Shown here: positions 28,041 to 35,111 of the stretch, piece after piece
How positions within the stretch are numbered: the first letter of the stretch is position 1
Layout: every line of letters starts with the position of its first letter
Assembly: GCF_023243075.1 (NCBI RefSeq)
Contig: NZ_JALKFZ020000133.1
Span: 1-35,111 of the forward strand
DNA: 35,111 nucleotides
Reading direction: 5' to 3'
Source: Frankia sp. AiPa1
Lineage (GTDB): Bacteria; Actinomycetota; Actinomycetes; Frankiales; Frankiaceae
The notes under the pieces: generated by a model
Database searches by the model: none
Seen by the model: only the letters and a program-made list of their open reading frames with translations
Told to the model about the DNA's origin: nothing
Translations under genes and position numbers: made by a program

Positions 28041-29858
28041 CTACTGGATGTGCAGGGCGGCAAGCCGCTCGCGCGCCGCCACGATCGCCGCGGGCGACAT
28101 GTGCGCCGCTCGGATGACCCTGCATGCGTTGGTTGCCCCGCCCGCCAGGTCACGGCCTGTGACGTACAGGCGGCCGTCCCGGGCCAGGTTGAACTCCACC
28201 TCCACTGCCGACCTGGCCGGTAGCCCGCGGGACATCGTGAGGGTGAGCGTGGTGAGCGGGCTGCTCACGGCGGACCGGTCAACCCGCTTGTCCCGGACGC
28301 TGTTCTCCACGATCTGGATGTCGACCTCCCTCTGGTCATCGACAACGGTGTAGAAGGTCTGCGTCCTGGTCGCCGGCAGGGTTTCCTGGGCCAGGATCAG
28401 GTTCCAGACCTCCGCCACGGCCGGCGCGCCTGGCCCGGCTCCGGCCGACAGCGCCTGGCTCGACCCGCCGTTGGCGGCACCGGGACCGTCCAGGGTAGCG
28501 ATGATCCCATAGCTGTGGCTGGTGACGTCCGTGATGACCAGACCGCCAAGCCGTTCGACCATTGCCGGCGCGAGACCGAGCTCCCGGGCCACCGGAACGC
28601 AGGCTGACCGCAGAACATCGCGCGGAACCGGCAGGTAATCGGCCCCATCGGGAGCCTCGCCACGCGGTACGCGGCCCGACGGAGCTGGTACGCCACCGCC
28701 CTGGGCGCGGGCCCAGGCCCACAGCCGGCGGTCGACGGTCAGTTTCAGTCCGTAGATCGCCGCGCCCTTGGCCACTGCCAGTTCGGGTTCGCCCAATCGC
28801 GGGGTGAGTCCGAACCTGCGCCGCAGCCCCTTGGCGACCTGCGGCATCCGGCTTGAGCCGCCGACCAGCAGGAGATGGTCGATGTCCACGCAGCCGCGCT
28901 CGCGGCCGATGTCCACCAGCGTGGCAACCCGGTCGAAGGTGCGTTCCAGCAGGTCATGGGTCAGCTCGTCAAACCGCGTCCGGTCGAGGGTGATGTCGGC
29001 GGACAGGCCCTGCTGGGTAACCCGCACGCACGCGGAGGACCGGGTCGACAGGGCGTGTTTCAGCTGCTCTGCCTGCCGCCACAGCGCTGCCCGCTCGTGG
29101 ACGTCGTCGAGGGGGTCCACCGGGCAGCCGGTCAGCTGCCGAAAACGGTCCGCAAGATAGTCGACAATCCGCAGGTCCCAATCGCGCCCACCGAGCCGAC
29201 GGATGCCTTCCGCGGAAATTACCGTCACCGCGCCAGCCGAAATCCTCACCAGAGTTGCGTCAAACGTTCCTCCGCCCAGGTCGTAGACCAGGAAAACCTG
29301 GTCGCGAGGATCCGCGATCACCTGCGGAAGCACCGCCGCCAGTGGTTCACTGATGATCTCCACGGATCGCAGACCAGCGATCATTCCGGCGTCAACGGTG
29401 GCCGCCCGAGCGGCCTCCCCGAATCGTTCCGGACAGGCGATGACCACCTCCCTGACCTGGTCACCACTATCGCGGCCATGATCATTGAGCAGGGCGCGTA
29501 GGATGATCGCGGCGATCTCGGTCGGCGTATATGCCTTGCCATCGATGCGATACTTCCAGTCCGGGTCGGCCATGTGCCTTTTTGCTGTCGCGACGGCCCG
29601 GGCCGGCTCGTTGCGCTCGCGCTGGGGGGCGGTCGGGCCGACGTGGACCTGCCCGTCCTTGCCGAAGAGCACGACCGAGGAAGTCAACCGCGATCCGGCC
29701 GCGCCGGCGGAGACGACCGCGTCTCCGGTCTCCCGGTCCACCCAGGACAGGCAGGAGAAGGTCGTGCCCAGATCAACCCCGTGGATCTCACTCGATTCCC
29801 ACTGGGCGGAGCTCCGCCCGCCAGCACCGTCGTTCACAGCCATCATTCCGATCCCCAT
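28041..29858 (-). CDS. lid-less Hsp70 (DnaK-like) with an insertion between ATPase and substrate-binding domains
   Basis: 605 residues. Starts at 29858, or at 29846/29843, which have GGGGAT in front, are all possible. The Hsp70 ATPase domain shows GVDLGTT (27-33), EPLAAVL, YDLGGGTFD (192-200) and LVGGSSRMP (about 327-335). Normally the hydrophobic linker follows directly; here about 70 extra residues, including AGGGVPAPSG-like low-complexity sequence, precede LVITDVTSHSYGI, which matches the DVLLLDVTPLSLGI start of the substrate-binding domain. The beta substrate-binding part is present but the helical lid is nearly absent. It is convergent with the HExxH gene (15 bp between stops) and divergent from a J-like gene, so it is probably a dedicated chaperone or switch, not the housekeeping DnaK. 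Confidence 0.93.
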   Translation of the reverse strand: MGIGMMAVNDGAGGRSSAQWESSEIHGVDLGTTFSCLSWVDRETGDAVVSAGAAGSRLTSSVVLFGKDGQVHVGPTAPQRERNEPARAVATAKRHMADPDWKYRIDGKAYTPTEIAAIILRALLNDHGRDSGDQVREVVIACPERFGEAARAATVDAGMIAGLRSVEIISEPLAAVLPQVIADPRDQVFLVYDLGGGTFDATLVRISAGAVTVISAEGIRRLGGRDWDLRIVDYLADRFRQLTGCPVDPLDDVHERAALWRQAEQLKHALSTRSSACVRVTQQGLSADITLDRTRFDELTHDLLERTFDRVATLVDIGRERGCVDIDHLLLVGGSSRMPQVAKGLRRRFGLTPRLGEPELAVAKGAAIYGLKLTVDRRLWAWARAQGGGVPAPSGRVPRGEAPDGADYLPVPRDVLRSACVPVARELGLAPAMVERLGGLVITDVTSHSYGIIATLDGPGAANGGSSQALSAGAGPGAPAVAEVWNLILAQETLPATRTQTFYTVVDDQREVDIQIVENSVRDKRVDRSAVSSPLTTLTLTMSRGLPARSAVEVEFNLARDGRLYVTGRDLAGGATNACRVIRAAHMSPAAIVAARERLAALHIQ

Positions 29859-30061
29859 CAGATGCGGCGTGGTCCCACCGGTCCAGAACCCATGCGGCGT
29901 AGGGTACTCACACCAGTAGCGGTGGAGTGCTGGAGCAACGGACGGCCGCCGCGCCGTCTTGCGCTCTGGTGATGACGCGCGAACGGGCTGGGGGGCACGC
30001 TGCAGTCGGGTTGTTGAATGTACATCGCCGTGTCCTGATGATTCGGGGGGACGCCACAGAC
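29859..30061. promoter_or_regulatory. 203-bp divergent promoter region between Hsp70 and the J-like/Fn3 gene
   Basis: The two genes are transcribed away from each other, so the region must start both. It has a slightly AT-richer core (about 30005-30045) with a TGTACA palindrome. No HAIR-type (HspR) or CIRCE-type (HrcA) heat-shock operator was seen. GGGGGGA (30045-30051) is the ribosome binding site for the plus-strand gene. Confidence 0.5.
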
Positions 30062-33000
30062 ATGCCGCAGGATGCCCATGAGCCGAGCCAGAGCGAGCCG
30101 GGCCCGGACTTTTTTTCGATCCTGGGCCTAGACCCAGAAGAGGAGCATGCCGAGACCGTACTCCGCGCTGCGCTCAACCAGTCGCACCACCAGTGGCAGC
30201 ACGACCTGGACACCCTTCCGGAAGATCATCCTGGCTACCGGGCCGCGCACCGTCACCTGGGCCTTCTTCCGGAGATCGAACAGGTGATGCTGGGGGATCC
30301 CGTCGCCCGCGGCCGCGAGGCGCAGCGGGCCGTCGCGCTACGTGAGCAGGCCGCGATCGAAGCGGCTGCCCAGGCCAGGCGCAGCGTGCAGCTGCTGCTC
30401 GCCAAGGGCTACCTTCTCGACCAGGAAGCCGAGATGCTCACCCGGCGATACGGCCCGGCCCTCGCCGGCCTGGCGGAGGTGCTCACCGCGGCGGATCGCC
30501 GCGGTGAGCAGGCGGAGCCGCAGGCGCCGGTTCGCTGGGCGCCCCGGCACTATCAGCGGCTGCACGCGGAGCTCGCCGAGATCGGCCATGACTCGCTGTA
30601 CGCACTGCTTGGCCGGACCGACCCCGGCCTCGGCCCGGACAGCCCACTCGAGGCGCTGGCCGAGGCCGCGCGGGCGCTACGCGACAGCCCGCGGTCGGCT
30701 GGCGCCGCAGACCCGCGGACCACCCTCGTCGCCCGACTCGCCGGCGAGGCTGCCGAGGCCTTTGCCACGGCGGACACCCGGGCGGCCTACGACACCTCCC
30801 GCGACCTCGCCGAGCTCGACCGGATTGCCCTGCGTTACATGGAGGATCTGTCCGCCGCAAGGCGGGTGAGCCTGTGCCAGGCGGAGCTGTTCCTGCGCGA
30901 AGCCGCGGAGGCCGGGTATGCCGACCCGTTGGCCCGTGCGGTACTGGCGGATCACACGAGGTCGCGTGGCTGGCCGATCTCGCTGCCGCTCACACCGGCC
31001 GAGCGGGCCGTCTCCGGCCGGACGCCCTGCCCCGGCTGCGGGGTCGACAACGAGGCGCGGGCGTCCCGCTGTACCCAGTGCGACGTCCTTCTAGCCTGGC
31101 CCTGTCCACTCTGTTCGAGCACCGTGCGCGGCGAGCCGGCCTGTGCGCAGTGCGGTTTCCCGGTCGGCGACCAACCCCGGGTCGCCCGGCTGCTCGACGA
31201 GGCGGATGCCCGGCTACGCGCGAAGGACCCTGCGGGCGCCCGAGCGCGGGTCGACGCCGCCCGCGCGCTGTGGCCGTTGGATCCCGCCGCCGACGATCCG
31301 ACCGTTCGGCGCATCGTGGTGTGCACCAAGCTGGTCGAGACGGCGCAGGCCGAGGCGGAGCAGACATCCGCCACGGTGACCGAGCTCGTGGCGGCCCGAC
31401 GGTTCGTCGCCGCCCGCGACCTGCTGCAGCACGCCGAACACCAGGTCCCTGACTGGGCTGCCCAGCTCGCCCGGGTCAATGCCGAGATCAGGCGAGCCGA
31501 CCAGCGTCTGGCCCGGGCGCAGCGGGCCAAGCCGGCCCAGCAGGAGAACCTGCTGGGAAAGTTGCTGGCGGACTGCGTCGACCATCCCGAGGCCAAGGCC
31601 GCCCTACGGATGCTGCCAGCGTTGCCGGCAGCATCCGTACGCCTGCGGCGGCAGGGCCGCACGGTACAGCTGAGCTGGGAACCTTCCCCGACTGCGAAGG
31701 TGAGGTACGTCGTGATGCGTCGGGTGGGGTCACGCCCACCACACACGACGCTGGACGGCTTCCGCGTGGGGGCGACCCGGCAGACGACGCTCGTGGACGG
31801 CCGGCCACCCGAAGGCGTTCCGCTGTGGTACACGATCTTCGTGGAGCGGTTGAGCCACCAGCCCGTCCAGGAGCCGGTCGGTTCCCCCATGGACGAGCCC
31901 GTCCTGATCGACGGAGAAATCCTGATCACCAGGATGGGAGTCGCTTCCCGCACCGTGAGCCTCATGTGGCAGCCTCCGTCCGGGGCAACCGAGATCGTCG
32001 CCGAGCGATGGCCGGCGGGTACCGAGTCGGACGGGCGCGACACCGGTCGCCCCGGCGAGCCGGTCCCCGCGTCCTTCAGCGGCCTCGAGGAGACCGACCT
32101 GCGCGACGGCGTGGCCTACACCTACCGGATCCGGGCCGGCTACCACGACGCGCGGGGCAGGACCTCGCACTCCGCCGGCGTCGAGGTAACACTCACGCCG
32201 CAGCGACGCCCCGTCCTGCCCGCGCCGCCGCGGACCGGGCTGCGGCCGAGCTCGGGCACGTCGAGGCTCAACGAGCTGATCCTCGACTGGGATCAGCCGG
32301 ACCGGGGATCGATCCTGCTCATGTACCAGAACGCCGAGGACGTAACGGTGCTGTCCGTAGGCGAGGTCGTCGACCCGACCCGCCTCGCCGTCCGAGGCCA
32401 GGAGATCCGCGGCGACGGCCGGCATTACCAGCACGTCCTGCCCAGGCAGGGCGGCAGGCCGGGGCCGCACTACTACTTCCCCGTTCTCCTACGAAACGAC
32501 GTCGGGTTTGTTGGCACTCCACGGCGCTATGCCGCCCTCCCCCCGGTCACCGGCGTGCGGGCACAGGGAATCGGCCAGCGGCTTCGCCTGCGCTGGGACT
32601 GGCCGCCGGGCTGCTCGGAGGTGCTGATCTGCGCGGGAACCGGGGACGTGCCGCCGCACCCCGACGCCGAGCCCGCGCAGGACAGCCACTGCCGTTTCGT
32701 GACCGAGCAGGCGTACCGATTGGCCGGCTTCGAGGACATCAACTTCGGGCTATCCGCGCTCGGGCAGCGCGTGACCGCGGCGATCCATGCCGTCAGCCGC
32801 CACGACGGACAGCCGTTCACCAGCGTCGGCACCGTGGTGGACGCTCTCCTGCAGGTGGATCTCGGCTACACCATTGTCCCGGACCACATCGGCCGCTGGC
32901 CTCGTCGGCGACCCGCCAACAGACTGACCCTCAAGGTCAACGTCCCGCACCTCCTGCCCCGACTCCTGGTCGTCCGCGGGTACGGTGGGCCGCCCATCAG

Positions 33001-33160
33001 CCGGGAGGACGGCACGCCGGTACAACAACTGAGGGAGGGAAGGGTCGATTCCACCTGGGAAACGGTGCTCAGTTCGGACGCACCGCCGGACCATCTGGGC
33101 GTCTTTCCGCTGGACTATCCGGACACCGTCGTCGTTCGGCGCCTGACGGACGACGGCTGA
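30062..33160 (+). CDS. multidomain J-like / double zinc ribbon / fibronectin-III-like protein
   Basis: 1032 residues. ATG at 30062 is preferred (GGGGGGA 10 nt upstream); the frame is open back to 29927. Near the N-terminus, DFFSILGLDP and mLGDP-type segments resemble a J-domain, but the HPD that stimulates Hsp70 is missing. A second such segment is at about residues 175-255 (SLYALLGRTDP, then TADTRAAYD). Two zinc ribbons follow, CxxC pairs at 323/326 with 337/340 and 348/351 with 361/364. A helical segment of about 150 residues comes next. From about 520 there are at least three fibronectin-III-like beta domains (VQLSWEPSP, VSLMWQPPSG, LRLRWDWPPG). No membrane segment. Divergence from Hsp70 suggests an adaptor for that chaperone. 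Confidence 0.87.
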   Translation: MPQDAHEPSQSEPGPDFFSILGLDPEEEHAETVLRAALNQSHHQWQHDLDTLPEDHPGYRAAHRHLGLLPEIEQVMLGDPVARGREAQRAVALREQAAIEAAAQARRSVQLLLAKGYLLDQEAEMLTRRYGPALAGLAEVLTAADRRGEQAEPQAPVRWAPRHYQRLHAELAEIGHDSLYALLGRTDPGLGPDSPLEALAEAARALRDSPRSAGAADPRTTLVARLAGEAAEAFATADTRAAYDTSRDLAELDRIALRYMEDLSAARRVSLCQAELFLREAAEAGYADPLARAVLADHTRSRGWPISLPLTPAERAVSGRTPCPGCGVDNEARASRCTQCDVLLAWPCPLCSSTVRGEPACAQCGFPVGDQPRVARLLDEADARLRAKDPAGARARVDAARALWPLDPAADDPTVRRIVVCTKLVETAQAEAEQTSATVTELVAARRFVAARDLLQHAEHQVPDWAAQLARVNAEIRRADQRLARAQRAKPAQQENLLGKLLADCVDHPEAKAALRMLPALPAASVRLRRQGRTVQLSWEPSPTAKVRYVVMRRVGSRPPHTTLDGFRVGATRQTTLVDGRPPEGVPLWYTIFVERLSHQPVQEPVGSPMDEPVLIDGEILITRMGVASRTVSLMWQPPSGATEIVAERWPAGTESDGRDTGRPGEPVPASFSGLEETDLRDGVAYTYRIRAGYHDARGRTSHSAGVEVTLTPQRRPVLPAPPRTGLRPSSGTSRLNELILDWDQPDRGSILLMYQNAEDVTVLSVGEVVDPTRLAVRGQEIRGDGRHYQHVLPRQGGRPGPHYYFPVLLRNDVGFVGTPRRYAALPPVTGVRAQGIGQRLRLRWDWPPGCSEVLICAGTGDVPPHPDAEPAQDSHCRFVTEQAYRLAGFEDINFGLSALGQRVTAAIHAVSRHDGQPFTSVGTVVDALLQVDLGYTIVPDHIGRWPRRRPANRLTLKVNVPHLLPRLLVVRGYGGPPISREDGTPVQQLREGRVDSTWETVLSSDAPPDHLGVFPLDYPDTVVVRRLTDDG
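30481..30509. repeat. perfect 13-bp inverted repeat inside the J-like/Fn3 gene
   Basis: Arms 30481-30493 and 30497-30509 are exact reverse complements with a 3-nt loop. It falls within coding sequence in the J-like region. Confidence 0.9.
31605..31639. repeat. perfect 13-bp inverted repeat at the start of the first Fn3-like domain
   Basis: Arms 31605-31617 and 31627-31639 (TACGGATGCTGCC and its complement) have a 9-nt loop. It lies at the junction of the helical part and the beta domains. Confidence 0.9.
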
Positions 33161-33171
33161 CGGACGACGGC
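33144..33171. repeat. 14-bp direct repeat crossing the stop codon of the J-like/Fn3 gene
   Basis: TGACGGACGACGGC occurs twice head to tail. The in-frame TGA stop (33158-33160) is the first triplet of the second copy; the TGA in the first copy is in another frame. Confidence 0.93.
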
Positions 33172-33218
33172 GCCGCCCCGGCTCACCTGCTCACTACCTG
33201 GCTGCGCCGGCACTGCGC

Positions 33219-33827
33219 CTACGCGAAAAAGTAGATCCGCACCCTGATCTGGTTCCACCCATCTCCGCCCCAGAATCGGTCAAATCCCGCCGCCGAACCG
33301 AACTGTTCCCTGATTGGGTACAGGACGGCCTCGTTGAACCTCCCGGCCAGGTCGATCGCCCGCGTCACCTTTTCCACCGGCGCGGCCGCAAAGGTCAGCA
33401 CCACCCCGGCGTGCCGACGTGGCGCCAGCGTCTCCATCTGCCGGCGGACCTCCTGCCTGGCACCGGCGATCGTATCCGGATCCGCGGCGCCAAGTTTGTC
33501 ATAGTCGACAGTGATGGCGAATGTGATGGGCTGCGCGACGAGCTGCGACGATTTCGCCGGCGGCTCTGTGGGCGACCCGGTCGGTCCGGTCGGTTCCGAC
33601 GTGGGCGGTGTTGGCGTACCTGGCACCGGATTCTGCGGCCCCAGCGTCCGGTGCCCGGGGTCGGGTGGCCCGTTCCGGCCTGACGAGGGGGCCGTCAGAC
33701 CCTCACCCGACACGTTCACAACAAGAAACATCGCGGCAAGAGCCAGCATGAGGTCGGCAAACAGCCAGCCCGAACCGAAGAAGAATCCCGCTCCGCCGCG
33801 CCGTGGGGAGCGTCGACGATAGGTCAA
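33219..33827 (-). CDS. single-pass membrane protein, MotB/ExbD/ZorB-like
   Basis: 202 residues. TTG at 33827 overlaps the preceding stop by 4 nt (TTGA) and has a perfect GGAGG 5 nt upstream, which decides this start. An Arg-rich cytoplasmic N-terminus (about 1-11) leads into one membrane segment with Asp25 at its start (GWLFADLMLALAAMFLVV). This is the place of the proton-carrying Asp of MotB, ExbD and ZorB. A Pro/Thr-rich linker (about 45-95) and a small alpha/beta domain (about 96-202) follow, with FNEAVLYPIREQF slightly like the RA..V helix of OmpA-like domains. It is coupled to the upstream 2-TM protein, as stator partners usually are. Family placement is inferred. Confidence 0.75.
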   Translation of the reverse strand: MTYRRRSPRRGGAGFFFGSGWLFADLMLALAAMFLVVNVSGEGLTAPSSGRNGPPDPGHRTLGPQNPVPGTPTPPTSEPTGPTGSPTEPPAKSSQLVAQPITFAITVDYDKLGAADPDTIAGARQEVRRQMETLAPRRHAGVVLTFAAAPVEKVTRAIDLAGRFNEAVLYPIREQFGSAAGFDRFWGGDGWNQIRVRIYFFA

Positions 33828-35038
33828 GGCGACCTCCAGAACACCATCCGACCTCTGCGAGTCCCCCGTGGTGCCGCCGACTCGGCACCGTTCGACGCCT
33901 GCTCCGACGCGCTCGTGAATTCGTACGCCGCCGCCCGCAGCCGCTCGTTCGCCGCATCCAACTGCGTCCGGGTTTCCAGCAGGGAATTCGTCAACTGCTC
34001 CAACAACCGGTCGATGGTGGCTGGAAAACTTCGGCCGAGATCGTTGAGACTTGTATCAGTCGCGGCCATGAGGTTGGCAGAAGTCGTGACCTTGCCCACA
34101 AGGTCACGCTGCGAACGGTCGATCGTCTCCAGATAGGCGCCGATCGAGCCCGTGACCTCCTGCTGCACGCCTGCGTACTGCGCCATCTCGGCGGTGGCCG
34201 AGCCGATCTGCTCGACCGCGCCCACGAACTCCGTCAGTTTCTCCCGGTACTGCTGGGAATCGTGGTTGTAGCCCTCGATGCTGGTGGTCAGCTGGTGCAC
34301 CATCGGCGCCAGCTCAGCGTCGACAAAACGGCGTTCCTCCTCGATCGCGCTCTGCAGAGCCTCCCCTGCCCGGTCGAGCGTCGCCTCGACCATCTGCCGG
34401 CTCTCGCTTTTTAGGGTATCGAGGAAGCTGTCCGACTGGTCGGACAGCTCGGAAAGAAACTTCTCCCGGTCCTGCTCGGCGCGATTCAGGATGTCTGCCA
34501 GGTCACCTACACGCCGGCCAGCCACATCGACGATTTCTTGGGCCTCCGTAGCCCACTCGCGCGCATCCAGCGGCGCCCGGGAGCGGGACAGTTCAACCGC
34601 AGCCGCCAACGGCGCCATCGCCTCGTCGAACCGCACGACCACGTCGTCGTAGTCCTCGTCGGCGCGCTTCGCCGCCTTTTCGAGCATCCAGATGGACGCC
34701 AGAATCAACACGATGATACCCGCATCGCACCAGGCCATCTCGGTGAAGGTAAGAACGAACCTGCCACCGAAGCGGTGCTCCCACTGGAGCATGAAAGGCG
34801 AATCCCCCTGGTCCGGGTCCTGGCTGGCCCGGTGACTGTAGAAAAAAGTGGCCCAGCCCAACCAGAACCAGGTGAACATCAACGGAAGCAGGGCCGCGAG
34901 ACTGCGCAGCAACTCGTACCGCCGGACCCGGCCGTTGACGCAGTCCTCGGCCTCCTGCAGCGTTCGCTCGGGCGCGATCAGCCGCTCCACGGCGCTGAAA
35001 GGAAGCTCCCCCACAACATCGTCGAGACGGGCCAGCCG
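33824..35038 (-). CDS. two-TM membrane protein with long cytoplasmic coiled coil (possible MotA/ZorA-like partner; 5' end lost)
   Basis: The reading frame is open to the poly-G at 35040 and the residues before the GTG at 35014 (RLARLDDVV) still look coding. That GTG has no ribosome binding site, so the gene is probably truncated by the contig end. Counting from 35014 (396 residues): two hydrophobic segments at about 36-60 and 86-110, then an acidic KRADEDYDD region and about 250 residues of helical coiled coil rich in Glu, Gln, Ser and Thr, ending in a basic tail. No enzymatic motif. Its stop overlaps the start of the MotB-like gene by 4 nt. A stator-like or sensor pair is the best reading; a chemoreceptor-like signalling coiled coil is the alternative. 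Confidence 0.75.
   Translation of the reverse strand, partial: RLARLDDVVGELPFSAVERLIAPERTLQEAEDCVNGRVRRYELLRSLAALLPLMFTWFWLGWATFFYSHRASQDPDQGDSPFMLQWEHRFGGRFVLTFTEMAWCDAGIIVLILASIWMLEKAAKRADEDYDDVVVRFDEAMAPLAAAVELSRSRAPLDAREWATEAQEIVDVAGRRVGDLADILNRAEQDREKFLSELSDQSDSFLDTLKSESRQMVEATLDRAGEALQSAIEEERRFVDAELAPMVHQLTTSIEGYNHDSQQYREKLTEFVGAVEQIGSATAEMAQYAGVQQEVTGSIGAYLETIDRSQRDLVGKVTTSANLMAATDTSLNDLGRSFPATIDRLLEQLTNSLLETRTQLDAANERLRAAAYEFTSASEQASNGAESAAPRGTRRGRMVFWRSP
33833..33837 (-). promoter_or_regulatory. RBS deciding the TTG start of the MotB-like gene
   Basis: GGAGG on the minus strand, 5 nt before TTG at 33827, inside the end of the upstream coding sequence. Confidence 0.8.
34426..34449. 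repeat. perfect 11-bp inverted repeat inside the coiled-coil membrane gene
   Basis: Arms 34426-34436 and 34439-34449 (AGCTGTCCGAC and its complement) are separated by 2 nt, a 24-bp near palindrome. Confidence 0.9.
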
Positions 35039-35039
35039 T

Positions 35040-35111
<72 letters not shown>

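Noticed and set aside
28041..29858. Housekeeping dnaK operon
   Set aside because: There is no grpE or dnaJ with HPD and no HspR/HAIR site, and the protein has an insertion and lacks the lid.
33219..35038. Canonical Zorya defence system
   Set aside because: No ZorC, ZorD or ZorE was seen, the outer domain is short and the partner shows only two membrane segments; resemblance is limited to stator-like features.

Overview
The window is about 70% GC, with GTG/TTG starts, GGAGG ribosome binding sites and strong third-position GC bias. This fits a high-GC actinomycete; the lipid genes look Frankia-like, but no marker gene fixes the genus. No rRNA, tRNA, IS element or CRISPR array was seen. The left edge cuts through a polyketide synthase gene. 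The right edge ends in 72 consecutive G, which looks like a sequencing or assembly artefact at a contig end.

Left half (1-17075, all minus strand): a lipid/polyketide biosynthesis cluster. In order of transcription it runs: 4'-phosphopantetheinyl transferase, fatty acyl-AMP ligase (FAAL), ferritin-like di-iron protein, hotdog thioesterase, free acyl carrier protein (ACP), CFA/CMAS-family methyltransferase, acyl-ACP-desaturase-like di-iron enzyme, cytochrome P450, LysR regulator, long-chain acyl-CoA ligase, FAD-dependent oxidoreductase, SGNH hydrolase, and a PfaA-type (PUFA/secondary-lipid) synthase with KS-AT-linker-ACP order. Five genes in the middle (14185-10720) are translationally coupled or nearly so. 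Inferred job: an acyl chain is loaded on the free ACP by the FAAL, modified there by the di-iron enzymes, methyltransferase and P450, and elongated by or combined with the PfaA-like synthase product. A second hotdog thioesterase (17504-18091, plus) is divergent from the cluster.

Right half (18418-35040): a multi-gene island that looks like a biological-conflict (defence or programmed-death) module. The first block is a tightly coupled plus-strand operon: a 274-aa beta-rich protein with an N-terminal cysteine (possible gasdermin-like pore former), a CHAT (caspase-like) protease fused to a P-loop domain, a 1752-aa STAND-type NTPase with TPR-like repeats and a C-terminal CHAT domain that has lost its catalytic residues, and an HExxH metallopeptidase. 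Converging on it is a lid-less Hsp70 with an insertion between its two domains. Divergent from Hsp70 is a 1032-aa protein with two degenerate J-like segments, two zinc ribbons and several fibronectin-III-like domains. Last, on the minus strand, is a coupled membrane pair: a 2-TM coiled-coil protein (5' end lost in the poly-G) and a single-TM MotB/ExbD/ZorB-like protein with an intramembrane aspartate.

Working model (inference): the Hsp70/J-like pair and the NTPases sense or gate a trigger, the membrane pair may detect or transduce an envelope event, and the CHAT and HExxH peptidases plus the beta-rich protein are effectors. The combination was not recognised as a named system.
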